DNA of 64,000 nucleotides from Chrysomallon squamiferum (lineage: Eukaryota; Mollusca; Gastropoda; Neomphalida; Peltospiridae): positions 16,515,166 through 16,579,165 of the forward strand of contig CM022672.1 in NCBI GenBank assembly GCA_012295275.1, in the 5' to 3' direction. Position numbers and translations under genes: made by a program. This document shows positions 1 to 14,100 of the stretch, piece after piece. A model generated the notes under the pieces. It was not told where the DNA came from. It saw only the letters and a list, made by a program, of their open reading frames with translations, and ran no database searches. How positions within the stretch are numbered: position 1 is the first letter of the stretch; the number at the start of each line of letters is the position of its first letter.

Positions 1-251
1 TAATGTTGAAACATGGCTGTAAATTTTTCTGGAAACTTCTTTCTTCCTTGAACTTTTAAACTTATTAAAGGTAACAGATTTATTTAAATCTTCAGTGATG
101 CTCTTAGTGAAGCAGATAAAGAGACTAAAATTTAAATTGTCAAGGGAATTGTTTTTAACTTCAGTTGCTTTAAACCGACACTGCCTAGGTTGTATCTTTA
201 ATAATACCTGGGTGTGTTTCCTAATTTGTTAACATAGTCTTACTGTTTCAG

Positions 252-647
252 GTGCACCTGTGGAAGAACGAGCTTTTGTCTGTAATTGTAAGCAATAGAC
301 AATTTTGTTTTTTAAATTAAAAAATTAATTCAAGTTCCTTTCCTTTCCTACTGAATATTTACAACATAATCATTAGTTATTCTACTTCACGTTTCTTAAC
401 TTTACTCTCTCAAGGATAATTATCTATATATTCTCATTTATCACCATCACAGAAACTAAGTCAATATGCTTAAACTTCTTTCAAATTATTCATCTAACAT
501 TAGAAATTATATAATACATACACATGAACACAGACACATAAGAACATGTTTTCTAATTATCACGAAAATATATAACTATTGATAAATCTGTTATTATTAA
601 TTTTATTACTGCTAATGTTGGTCTCCTTATTACTATTGCCATTGCCT

Positions 648-719
<72 letters not shown>

Positions 720-1166
720 GTGTTGTTGTTGTTAGTTTTAAGCAGTGGACTTGGCTGTGCTACAGTAAATTGTTTTATTGAAAGATTTGTATGAGATACC
801 CTGAAGCAGAATGCCGGCAAGTTCTGCTCTCATTCTTACTATTATTTCATACACGTGCAAACATACCTATACATACCCAGTTATATACATATATACAAAT
901 TTGCAAACACAAATATACATTAATATGAAGTCAGATACAAATATTTTTAATAATGATTGTATGTTACTAATCCAAGTGAATTATCTGTCTGAAATTTGCA
1001 TGAGTATTTAAAATATCTGTTTTATTGGAATAGATATATTTTTAATATGGATAACATGCATTACATATAGAAATGTTTTACTTAAATGTTTTGTTTAATT
1101 TCAGGCAAAGCTGTTATTGCACTGCAAAATTTTATATTAACGGCATGGAAGTCCAGTGTTAATTAA
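252..1166 (+). CDS. possible last two exons of an unrecognised gene
   Basis: Two exon-like pieces on the + strand. The first, 252-287, follows an acceptor (tgtttcag) and ends at a good donor (gtaagc). The second, 1105-1166, follows aatttcag. Joined in one phase they read through APVEERAFVCNC, then AVIALQNFILTAW, to a TAA at 1164-1166, with AATAAA-type signals just after 1170. A second phase is also open to an earlier stop, so the frame is not certain. I do not recognise the protein. With so few residues and high AT content this may be chance; treat it as a hint that a + strand gene ends here, convergent with the TDRD1-like gene. Confidence 0.22.
649..734. repeat. (ATT)n / (GTT)n microsatellite
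   Basis: A nearly pure ATT tract of about 70 bases passes into four to five GTT units. It creates long poly-Asn and poly-Leu open frames on the two strands, which are not genes. Confidence 0.95.
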
Positions 1167-4100
1167 CCTTGAATAATAAAAAGTAATAATAATAATAATA
1201 ATAAAATAAATAAATATCTAATAAACATTAGAAAAAAAATATTACATAAACAAATATCTCAAGTATCTTTTTTTTGTTTTAAAAAAGGAAATGCACAAAA
1301 AGTTTGTACTGTGTTTAAAAATAAATACCTTTATTACTTTTTTTAAGTTACAGAAATAAAGTCTCAAAACAAACTAAATATTCAGTAGTTAAATGATCAC
1401 CAAGGTTTTTATGTAAAAAGATAACAGAACACCACACTGGAGAAATTATTTTATTTCATCACAAAACAAAGCATATAACAAAAACTGCATCAATTTTATT
1501 ATGAAAAACTGTTAACAATTCAAACACTCAAATTCCAGGGATTTAAAAAAACAACAACAAAAAAACCCAGAAAAAACAATGTAAAGAAACATCTTAACAC
1601 TAACTATTTTATAAAAGAACAAAAAAACAACAAAAAAAAAAAAAGTCAGCTAGACAAAGAAAAATAAATATTCAAATGTAGGCTATTATTACCATCACAG
1701 TTAAAATGTTCATGCTTAAAAGACAACTGTATCATTTCGAAACAGAAATAGAAATGAAATAACAAAAACAGAGAATACAGAGTATAGAAATGCTGACATC
1801 AGTGAGTTTGTCAGTTTACACCATTAGAAACATTGACAACTTTAAAAAGTTAGGCTTCAAGGAAGAAACTGATCATCAGAATCAATATGATGACTTAGAA
1901 TCCAACTGATTTATGAATGAAACCAGACTGAATATAAATCATATTTATCATCTGATGCAGCATTCTGCAATCAGTAGTAAAATGTGCTTATTTCTAATAA
2001 CTAACTCAATTTATATTAAGAAATGGAGGATATTTAATATATTTAGCATAATTTGAAAAGAATTATGCTCTTTACCAAAACTCATCCATCCATTTTTCTT
2101 TTTTTCTTCTTTCATTTGTATTTTAAAAACTATTTACACTTGTTTTACAAGACTGTGGTGATAATTTATTTGTAAATGCAGAAGAAAAAAAACAACAATG
2201 TCCTCCAATATCTGCAATAAAATCATTATTCTATGGAGGTGAAAAAGTAATTTTATGAGAATATTTGAGACAAATTATTATTATTATTATTATTATAGGA
2301 AATGTAAAATTCAAGACATTTTGAAGGAAAACATTTATTAATACCAGAATTACATGGTTAATATAATTGCAATCATATATAGTTATTTCATAGAGAGAAC
2401 TATTAAGAAGACAGTGATATATTTAAAGAAACATCTGATGAAAAATAAAGATAAAGTTAAAAAATCCCTTTCAAATTTTAAGGGATTTTAGATACAATTT
2501 CCACTGAACGAGTGCAAGTTCAAATTAGAATCTATTTTAAAACAAGTATAAAATTAAAAATACATTTATGATGCAAAATTTGTAACTCTTTAGGTACTGG
2601 ACTACGTATTTTATTACTAAATGTATTTAGAAAATAAAAACGTACTTCTCTTTCATAATTTTATTCATAAAAACTTGAAAATGCACAGACTTCAAGCATT
2701 TAACACCTAGACATACCTTTTCAGAGTGATCCCACACTGAGATCTGATTTAGGAGCTCATCTAATTATAACCCAATTTTTGTAAGAGTATTTTGTAAAGA
2801 GATGTTACAAGATATACTTCAAATCATGAACATGGTGAAGTATGTTGAGGGGAGGGGTCAAATTACTGGCAAGATAATATAGGTTCATTTCCCTCCACTT
2901 ACTTCGTGAGAACATGTATTGCCATCAAAGATCATTTTTAGAAAAATGAGTGATTCTCTTTTAAAGCACTCTGCAGTTTTTCTGTTGATGCCATCAGAAT
3001 AATCTGCAAGTTTGTTAGAAAGGGCAGAAATTACTCTTTTCAAAAGGTATATATGAAAGTGATTTTGTCATGAAAAAATACAAAATGTAATTCTTCAACC
3101 AGAACAGAAGAAAATAAAGCAGTGTACTAGAAAGAGGAAATGCTCCTTTGAACAACAGTATCAGTGCCAAGATGAGGAAGTAGAGCAATTTTCAGCAAAT
3201 ATAATATGGACTGCGGGCAGCAGTGAAGTGTGGTCGCAAGTAACTAACAGATATATGTATCAAAATTATTAATACACTTAACATTTAATATTGTCTTTTG
3301 TTCAAAATCTTTAAGTAACACCTTATTAATGAACTATAAATTCTATGAATTACGCTACGAGTTTTATGGACAATATAAAATGCTCGTATATTTAGATGTC
3401 TCTGAAAACAATGCATTGTCTTCTGTATAAAAATGTATTAACAGAGGAATGGGGAAAACTTACTAAGTTTTCTGAAAAACTTAACACACAAATGATTAGA
3501 ATAAACTAAACATTTAAAAAAATAATAATAATAAATGAAACATAAAATTAAAAATAAATATATAAAAGGGACAGATTATATATAATGAAGTGGTATGTGA
3601 AAATGATTACATTTCACCATACGATGATTTAAGAAATACTCTATTACATATGTGTCAGAATATTTAAAGTTTTTATAATGAAAATATAGAATGTCATCTG
3701 TCGAACATACATTATAGGCATCAAAAAAAATTTCCTTTTTGTTCAGCTGCTGAAACAGAAATTTATGGATCAACAATGCCATTGAATTAATTTATAATTT
3801 AGGCCCGATTCACTTGTGTTAATTCATACATTTGTAAACTTAAGAAATACACAACTTTAAGTCCAGGTCAAACATATATTATCTGTCTGTTAGCTGACAG
3901 TGATTTTGTTTTAATCAACATGGATTTTTATAATTTAACTGCCATTATACTTTTCACTTCTGGCTACAGATTATCAGTGACAAGTTAACATGTATATCAG
4001 TCTTATTTTTGGAAAGATTGTTCATCTTATCCACTTCCAGTATTATTCAATGGACTTTTCTACAAATGGTGATGAAAAGACTGTACAAGATATTTTAAGA

Positions 4101-7100
4101 GAGAGTTAAAGGTAGAAATGAAAAAAAAAAAAAGAAGATAAACTCCCCGTGTCGTGAAGTAACATTTGTTAAGAAAGTACTGACTGCTTATGATCACTAC
4201 CATAGACTTATCTGTAATCTACTTACAAGTTGAAATATATTCAACACCCAACATATATACACAAAATGCTCTGGTATGTAAGATATTTCAACAAACACAG
4301 AAGCTATTTACATTTTGATGTTTGTAAATTTGTTATAAATATATATATATATATATATAGAGGCAGATATGTTTACACAGAGAAGTTATGGTCACTCCTA
4401 AATTGTACAGTTCATATCTAAATTTTGCAAACATCAGTTGGAATTTTGTACACATTTGCAATAAGCAGCTGGGGTTTTGTCACGGATCTGAACAAGTCAG
4501 TATAAGTAACATGTTTAAGGAAGTAAAATTAAACTGACTTTGAACTATTCTATCAATAACCTAATCGATATTTATTCTAGAGTTATGACATTCTTGGGGA
4601 GAAAGTCTGAACAAAATAATCAGATGAAGCTTATATGCAGCTCTAAATAATTCAGTTATATAGAATGTGCTTAGAAAATACAAAATATACTATTTTTATC
4701 ACAAAGTAGAAGTATACCATTGTAAATAAAAAATATGAAGTGAAAAAAAAACATACCCAAAAACCAAGATATTTGTGTGGTAGGCTTTTCACTTCCATTT
4801 ATGATGGATTTTTTAATCATATAACTGTCAGATTCTACCAAAGATACAACTGGAAAAAAAATGTAACCCCAAAAAATTAAAAATGATACTGACCAAGGAA
4901 GAAGTATCCAATAAACCACAACTTAAGGTATTTGTATTCATGTATCACATGGAACAATAATAATCACGTATCTGCTAACTGATAAATATAAATGACAAAG
5001 TACAACTCTTTGTTTTCAAGTTCAATTAAAAACAAGTTAAAACATTTGATATTCTGAATTCAGTGTATTTGTACGTACATTCTGTAAGATAGAGAATACT
5101 TCAAATACTTGCTGTTGCCTGAGCAAAGTCAACCAATTAAAATATGGCTGCTAAATTCTGATGATTTAAATTAAACATTGTTAAGCATTATGAACTTTCA
5201 CAGAAGTAACCATTTTGAACAAACAGCAAAAATGAACCTTTAGCTACTCACTAATCTAGCTTCTAGGAAACAAAAAATGTGGTTAAAATGATAAAAGTAA
5301 ATGTCTGAGAGTAAGTTAGAACAGGACAAATGTTTTCATCAACAGTGTAATACAAGTAGACATTTGCTGTAAAGTTTACCTTGGTTATTATGAATATAAA
5401 GTTTCAATGCATTATCCGAATTTCACAATTATTTATTTGTTGACTGTTTCTAACAAATCTTTGCCAATAACAAATCACGATAAAAAGGAAATTAAAAGGT
5501 ATCTGTATTTTTTGTAGTTGTTATGTCACTGCATATAAAACAGAGCGGTAACATGCAAAATTATTTTGCACTTGTTTTGCTTTACATTTTCAAGATTATT
5601 TGTATAAGCTTCAATTATGTTATTTTTTTGAATCAGTGCTAAACAACAGGGTTAAAGACTATAAATAATTTGCTAAAGAATAATTAACAAGTATACTGTA
5701 TACATTAATGCATTCAGTGTAATAAAATCAAACAATTGATCTGGACTGTCAAAATTTCCACAACTTTCTCAAAGCCCATAAATTCAAATTTCCAAAACTA
5801 TTTCCAAGCACACTCAATCACAACAAAGTGTTTTTTGCAGTTTTTAGACATGTTTGTCAGAATTAAAACTTTCACACTGACGAAACTGCATAACATATAT
5901 GCAGGATTACTAGTACTAAAAAAATTAATTAAATTTATTTTGGTGTTTTAAAAAGCAGTTTTATTCTTGGAGTGGTATGATATGTCTGGCAGATAGCCCA
6001 AGTTAATCTTTCATGATCAGGCTAAAACAGAACCACTACTAAAACATTATATTGGCTAAAATGGGGTGTTGGGTCAGAGCTAAATATTGGCAAAACAAAC
6101 CAGTTTTTCATATGTTTTATTTATGGCAAGGACATAATTTTCCATAACTTTTCCAAAGACAAGATAACAAAACTTGATTTTCCAAAACTTTTAAAGTTCT
6201 GGAAAATACTGACGAATTTCCAAAACTTTCCAAAACATGCATGAACCCTGATTAATGAAAGAAAACAACCACTTTCAAAATACTAAGCTCTGAGCAAAAA
6301 CATTTAATTTTTCCTTCTGACACAGATATAATTCATTTTATTTACATATTTAAGTTTACATCTAAAATTATTTAACTGTTGTGATTTTCTTCTTCATGCA
6401 GAAACACAACTGTGTAATTTTGTAATGTATAATGATGTAACAGCACAACAAACTGTCATCACCTAATACATATTAGATCCTTCTGCCTGACTATCCATCT
6501 CCCACAATCTTTGCATTTTTGATAAATTAATGAAAAAAACCTATCATAAATTTGAAAATGACAAACAAAAAATTAAACAAAATAAAATGAAATAAAACAG
6601 CTTGGCACAGAGATTGAAAGCCAACATTAAGAGTAATAATTGTAATTTCATAGGAGTGTTGTAATATGCTGATAAAAAAATAACTTCATAGATGTAAATT
6701 ATGGAATAATTTCCTTTTCTTACTTTATTTGGCAGAAAACTTACACGATTCTTGGCAGAAAGGTGTTATTTTTAAAAATGGAGAAATATATTTTATTTAA
6801 TTCCACATTAAGATCATTATAAATAAATTATAAATAACTTTTAATGTCTTTGATACAACTGTCATGAAACATTAGCTAATTGCCTTCTGTTACTTGTTAA
6901 ACAAGATACTTTATAAACAGTAGATGAATATTTGAAAATAACTTCAGAAAGATATTCTGTATGTTTCTGTTACTATTTTACATCGTAAATATTATTCTAC
7001 AAATGAATTTGAAAACAAAAAAAGGAAAATTATTAGAAATAAACCCAAGATACAAATTCTTAATTTTGTTTTTACTGTTAAACTGAATTAGAAAAAAATA

Positions 7101-7877
7101 ATAATAATAAAATAAAATAAAATAATAAATTATAAAAAATAAAATTAAAATAAAGAACTGGGTTTAGGTAATTCATTACATCATGCATTTATCAGTAGTA
7201 TCTATATAAACTGTCATTAATCTTCAGCAAAAACAAAGCTGGTAGTCTGACAGTCAATTAATCCATTAGTTCTTTTGTCATTGGTATATTTCATATTATG
7301 AATATAATACAATGAAAGTAAGTGAAGCAACAGAAAGACTGAACGAATTAGAATTACTGATAGAGATATTAATTTATGAAACTGATACACTTTCACATTA
7401 TCACAGTTTGCAAGCAGATAATAAAGAAAATGAATTCCATAGCTCCCAATAAATTTCAGGGATGGATTATTTCCAATTAGGTATAATATTCTTGTAATAA
7501 TCATGTGAATAATCAAAAATGTATTAAATTATCACAATTATTGGTAAAGAAGACTTTTAAATGATAAACAGATATGTTCTGTCATGAGGAGATGGTCAAG
7601 TCTATTTAGCTTTATTATCAACCACATTTAAAACCAAATTATTATCTTTATATACATTTTTACATTAAACTTTTTTTAATTTATTATATGTTGATGTAAG
7701 TAAAAGTCCTAGCAGCATGTGTATTTATTTACTATCAACAGTTGGAAACATTTCCTACTGAGTTCCAAATAAGACTATAATAAAATCATGGTAAAAAAAA
7801 ACAATAGTGAAAGTAACAATGATGCAATCCACAAATTTAATAACAACAGTATTAAGATTATAATGAAAAACAAAACA

Positions 7878-7913
<36 letters not shown>

Positions 7914-8171
7914 CTCATGAAGTTAATAATAATGCAAGAGCAAACTGTTGTTAAGAACATTTATGAACAATTCTTCATTTATATAATATATTCAAATATA
8001 AAACATTTACAAGATTTAAAACCAGCAATAAAAACAAAATAAACTTCAATCAGAACTTACACATTTCACTGGCACTTTTTTGGCTAACTGTTTATAAATA
8101 TTTCATTTAAGCAAATCATAATTGTATTTCTACTGTGCACCTGAGTGATGTAACATAATACATTGAAGTTG
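1167..8171. other. non-coding stretch, convergent 3' flank
   Basis: About 7 kb with no supportable exon on either strand. Open frames here are short, low in complexity and lack splice or family support. The stretch is AT-rich, with short (ATT), (TA) and poly-A tracts (including a run of A at 7879-7911) and one decayed repeat near 5.6-6.25 kb. It probably holds the 3' UTR of the TDRD1-like gene (minus strand) and perhaps that of a gene to the left, but I cannot fix a poly(A) site. Confidence 0.5.
5646..6253. mobile_element. decayed non-autonomous element rich in TTTTCCAAAACTTT motifs
   Basis: The segment carries many copies of short motifs such as tttccaaaactttcc (5757-5810 and 6085-6240). 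The right edge is aaccctg (6247-6253) and there is an inverted match cagggtt at 5647-5653. Sequences of this type, starting CAGGGTT and rich in TTGGAAAGTTTTGGAA, are familiar from hAT-like non-autonomous elements in animals. I see no clean target-site duplication, so the left boundary is a guess and the copy is old. No coding capacity is visible. Confidence 0.4.
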
Positions 8172-11100
8172 TTACAGTTCTGCTAATTTTCCTTGTAGAA
8201 ATTCAAGTTGTTTTTTAATAGTTTCGTCATCTGAAAAGTAATTTATAAAATATTTAAATATAGATTAAAAAAAAAAGATAATCAGAAGAAAGGTAAAATG
8301 TACAAGAAATAACCATCTTAAAAATAGATATGGATATATACTTTCCAATATATTCATTCAAGGAACAAATATTTGAACATTAAACAAAATTTTCCAAGTC
8401 ACAGTTGAATACTGCATTATCCAAACTTTTAAGAACATTTATTAAATAATTCCTAAGATATCATTATACAAATATTTATTTACATCTTATTAAAACAGCA
8501 CTGTTTAAAAAAAAATAAGAGTAGAAGACAAATTATGTAGTGTCTGAAATTACTTAACATTGGTAGATTAAGCAACATACCTAGTGCCAAGCCAGCCTTC
8601 ACCATTTCTTTGGCAATATCTGTTCCTGTTTGTGGGTCTGTTAGCTGAACAGTGTAAAGCCTATCTTTTTCTTTTATCACAACTGCATTTAGCAGTGTTT
8701 CTTTTCTGCGGGAGAGCAATTCTGTTGCTTTCGCATCCCAGGTGTGACCCAAAGGACTGACATCTGGATAATAAAAAAATTAAAAAGTCAAAAGTTAATT
8801 TTTTTTTTTTTTTATTGTTTGAAATCTTTTTCAATCCCTATTTTGTTACTGTTACACAAATTACATGCACCCTCTAACCTGTGATGTTTTTTTGTTGTTT
8901 AGTTATTTCCCTCACTCATTCACTCATTTTACCTCTCTCCATTGTTCACAAACTCACCATACAGACGACAGTGCAGTGTCATGACTTTGGGTTGAACATG
9001 TTCTTTCAAAATGACTCTTGTATCAGACAGGTCCACTTCACTGGTATTGCCGTAATCAATGTACAGCAGAACAACTTTATTATCTGGGAGTACTTTCTTT
9101 ACTTCTCCACGAAACCATTCTGTTGAAAGACACGAGCAGTTAAATAAATCCCATTTATTATTGCAAAAGCTCAATTTTACAACGTCAAATCAAAAGTTGT
9201 ACAGTGTCATTTTGAATGCTATCATTCAACATCATTACAATGGAACTAAGTTCAACATACAGCCTAAAATTGGAATTGTTTAATGTCAAGAAAATACAAG
9301 AAAATTACTGATGATCAAGTTAAAAAAAACCAGGAAGGTATAAACAACTGGTACCAGGTATTCACAAATAGTGAAAAAGCAGCTTCCTGGCATACTTTTT
9401 ATTAGTTGTTTAATAGCCACTTTGTTTATTACAAAATAAAACAATGATTTCAAAATTTTAAATTTACACTTTACTTACCCCCTTCATATAACCCACAGCA
9501 AAGATCTCCTTTCTTGAGGTTAGTACACGTGGGTGTGGTTTCTTTGCTACAGTATACTGCTAAAGTTTTGTTCAGTTCAGTTTGCTCTTTCACTGCTGTA
9601 AAATTAATAAAACACAATCTGTCATTTGCAGGATACACAGTATCAACAAAGATCTGAAGAGAATGTGGGTTTGTTTTTTCACACTGTTAAATACAATATT
9701 AATAAAACTCATTCAGATATCTTATAAGTTTAAGACTTTATGTAACAGTAGAAATTAATTTTATTTGAATAAATGTTTTTTTTTTTAAAAGAGGTTTATT
9801 TGCAATTGTAATTGAAGGACATGTAATATTTTGTGTTTCAAACTGTCAAAAAGTAGATTTGTAGTAGAATAAATCATGTGATCAATTATCTTTAGCATAT
9901 TTTTTCACAAAAGTACATATACTTTTCAAACTGTGGGAAAGTGCATATTAAAGATTGCTTGCCACTAATTCAATATCAGAGTAAGTACTTAAGTATTATT
10001 GCAAATATTAATTATTTCTTCTGAAACTGCTGTGTCTGAAGGAACAACTAACCAAATGTCTCATTCTGACAGTAAAATTAGCACTTGAATAGGAAGATTA
10101 ATGAAAGAAATCAAACCTGTGATATCCAATTCTGTGCAGTAGAAATCAGATGGATTTACAACCTCCTGAATGGCAATCTGGAATTCCTTTTCCTTTGGTT
10201 GATGATATTTCAGACACACACTTGTAATTAATGACTGATCATCTTTATCCATACATAACAAATCCTTAACATTATTACCATCAGGCAAATATATTTCCAC
10301 TGCATACTGTAGTTTATTGTTTGATGGGATGACTTTTACTTTCACTTTTGTGTCAGCAACAAGCTGAACAAATTTTTCTTTAATGTCTTCAGAAGCTAAC
10401 ATTTCGTTAGGAATACCTGCCAACTCACAAGGTATGGCTTGTATAGCTAACTTGGAAAACACTTCTTTCAGCTTTCTTATCGATGAAAATATAACCTGTT
10501 CATTATTTCCAAAGTCAATGAAGTTGACTCTACACCAGTGAGCCGTAACCTCAAATACAAGTCCCCTGTTCCATGTGTTATCCTGGCTGAACTGGGCTGC
10601 TACCACTTCACCAATAACAGGTTTGTGGCTCTCCAAAACATTTTCATAATATTTGTTAAGACTGACTGTTAGATCATTCAGTGCATTCCTGCATTCAGTG
10701 CTGTCTTTCCGAACAAAAAAGTTCTTCAGGTCTTCTACATGTATAATTTCACAATCAACTAAATTCCCTTCAATTGGAAGTTCTTCAGAACATAAAAATG
10801 TGGCCATAACAGGCAGAGGCAACACTGCCTTGATTTCACTGGACAAGATGTGATCATCTCTATACAAATCAATGCCTATAGAGTCTTCTTTAAGACTTTT
10901 CACTTCTGCTTCAGCTATAGGCATTTCTGAAGACAACAACACAGTACAGAGAGCTTTTTGGCAAAGAGCTATTCCTTGTGGTGACAATTCCTCATTCTCA
11001 ATGCCCTCAATGAAGCAGTTCAGAATAAATGCAGGCTGTTTTGACCATTCCAAGGGTAGAGGCAGGATGCTGGATATATCAAGAGTTTCTCTGTTTCCAA

Positions 11101-14100
11101 AATCAACATACAGAATCTGAATATTTTTATCTGAAACTGCCTCTATCTTAGCTCTGTACCACTGCTGGTCTTCAGAAAACTGAGCCAATACAAATTCCCC
11201 AACAGAAGGGCTGAAATATAAATACCAATAAATTTTAAATGAGAAAAATTAAAATAAAATCAAACTGTGCTTTAATAAAATATGACATTGTCATATAGGA
11301 AAAAAATCAACTTATCAGTAAATTCAGTCATTGTTAGATAATTACATACTGGATCATCCCAAAATATTTACCTAAAACCTTTTACAGGCTTTTTGTGAAC
11401 AATCTGATTGAGTTTTGCCTGTAATTCATTCCTTTCATCCAGTATCGTCTGGTCAACTATCTCCAAAATGATCTGGTTAGGTGGAGTATAATCTGATATA
11501 AGCACCTGTAACCTCTTACCAACATGCAGCTGAGCTGCCATGGACGGAATACTTGGACTAGAAAAATATAAAGTATCATAAATTATCTGTTATCACTTTA
11601 TTAAAATGTCTTGTGTGTTTATTCTGATCAAATTCATTATTTTACATTAAATTCTTTAACTGTACAAACTTCTTAATATGATAAATAAACTCACTTAATC
11701 ATTGGAATCTCATTTAGTCCAATAATGCTGGAACACTGATAACATTAGAAATGTCATTTCAAACATTTTCATTATTTATTGCATTATAAATCAAACAATA
11801 AAAATATTATTGCAACAAACAAAAAAATCTTACAGTAAAATGAAATCAATGGTCTTAGTTATATAAGTTACAAAAAAAGGGTAAGATTGCATTTAAATTT
11901 CTTTACAAACCTTTTTGTAGAAGTGTCTGAAGTAGTAAAATCATCTTCTGAAAAACAAAGAATATTAAAAAAAAGATATATTAAATATATTAGAGAGAAC
12001 AATTATTTAGATCTCGGATGTTACAAGTATCATGCAAAAAAATATTTCAATTTATATACCAAATTTAAAGAAGAAAACTTTCTATACTATCTAATATTTC
12101 AAAGAATTAAACCTACCTGCTGTTTTCAAAAGAGCAACACCTTTATTTATGAGCATTTGGCCAACATGAATGTTAGGTTTATCCTTTTGCATCAAATCCA
12201 CTATGCAGTGTCCATTCACTATATCAGTCACTTTCAACAACATAAGTTTGCCCATAAACTGTTTTAACATAGTGCTAGCCTCTTCACTCCAATCACTTTC
12301 CTTGGGCTGCAAATCTGAAAGAAAGAGCAAAGACTAATTTGTGTGTGTACAATTTCAAGATATCTGTTATTCAATGAGTACCATTAGCTGTGTTCATAAT
12401 GAAAACCAGTTAACAGTTCCTGAATTCAAGGACCCTGAATATAAATCGGATGAAAAACTCAAAAAGTATAACTTTCTAGGTGCAACCTGAAAAAAATAAA
12501 TACTATATTCTTTATCACATGTAAAAAATAAATTAATATAATAAATAAATAAATAATAATAATAATAATAATAATATTAATAATTTTAATAATATTAATA
12601 ATTTTATTACAACATTTTCAGAAGAATGTTCAGATCTTTGGTAAACTTGTAACAAACATTAAAATAAATTATAACAAATAAATTTTACAATAAGTTACAA
12701 AATGAAGCAAGTTTACCATTCAAAGCACACTTGACAGCAAGAAACGGAATTTCTGCAAACTTTTTCACCATTGGCCTCATGTCTTTCAAAGAGACTGATT
12801 CCACATTGCCATAATCCACATACTGTAGTTCAAATTGTCCATTGGGAAGTTTCTTCTCAACTCGAGCTCGGTAAAATGATCCCACTGATTATGAAAACAA
12901 TATGTAATGAAATATGTTATTTATTTTATTTAATTCTGACATAAAAGAAAACCATTTTACTTCAATATATACCATTACATTGTCTCACCACCTTTCCTTT
13001 TTTTAAATTAATACTTTGAAATAATGAAGTGAAACAAAATAAGAATTATTAGGTGAAACATTACCACTTGTAACTCTTTGTTATCAAGATATTGCTTAGA
13101 TATAACACTAGTTTTCTTTCCATAGAACATTTATCATATCTGTCAGGTATAAATTACTTACAAAATTCTCCAAAGCAAAAATCTCCCACATTAGGATTAA
13201 ATTCTTTGGGCACAGGTTCTGTTTTACAATAATGTGACATTGATTCATTTATGTTAGCAAGTTCCTCAACTGGAAAAAAAAAAATATATATATATATATT
13301 TAAACAGAATGAGACAGATATATAGGGTCATCAATCTGCTATAGCTATAGTCAAGTTAAAATTAATTTTATAAGATTAACTTTTCTAATTAACTGACTTG
13401 TACTAAATTAAAATTATTATTTTAAATTAAAAAAAAAATTCAAGTGGTTGACCATTTTTAAATTATGAATGGAAATATTAAATCAACACTGCAATCCTCA
13501 ACACTTCCACTATTCAATTATTTTAATAAACTGGTGGTATCAGTGAAAACATGCAGTTACAATAAAGTAATATATTCTTACATTCCTTTCTCAACAGCTG
13601 ACAATAGAAATTGCCTGGATTTAACACAAAAGAAATGGCTGCTGCCTGGAATTCATGTAATATAGGTTTTATTGGGTTTATAATTACTGAGGCTTCTTGA
13701 TCTTTCAGTGGACTAACAGCACCAGATGATTTTCTAAACATTTCATTTAGACAGTTACCATCCACCAAGAAAATTTCCACTTCATAAAGAGAATTGTTGT
13801 ATGATATTGCCTTGAACTCGTTGACACAGCTAACAACAGATTTTGCAAAGATTTTAACATCAGCATCTGCTGTCTTTGTAGCTCCAGCCAATTTACATGT
13901 CACTGCTTGAACAGGAATGTTCACGAACCTTTTGTCAATGATCTTGATCAAAGACTTGTGCACTCTGTCTTCATTACCAAAATCTATGAACAGAAGCAAA
14001 CAGTGGTCATCTTCTATTTTTTTTACTTTACAGCGATACCAAGCATTGTCAGAAAATCTGGCACATACAAGCTCACCAACACATGGATTAGGGTGGTTGT

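Noticed and set aside
560-820. Open frames rich in poly-Asn (-) and poly-Leu (+)
   Set aside because: They are translations of the ATT microsatellite on both strands and have no gene context.
4671-4919. Hydrophobic minus-strand open frame of 82 codons
   Set aside because: It is T/A-rich sequence without splice sites, family motifs or a neighbouring exon in phase.
7775-8042. Open frames with poly-Lys or poly-Phe
   Set aside because: They are produced by the A run at 7879-7911.
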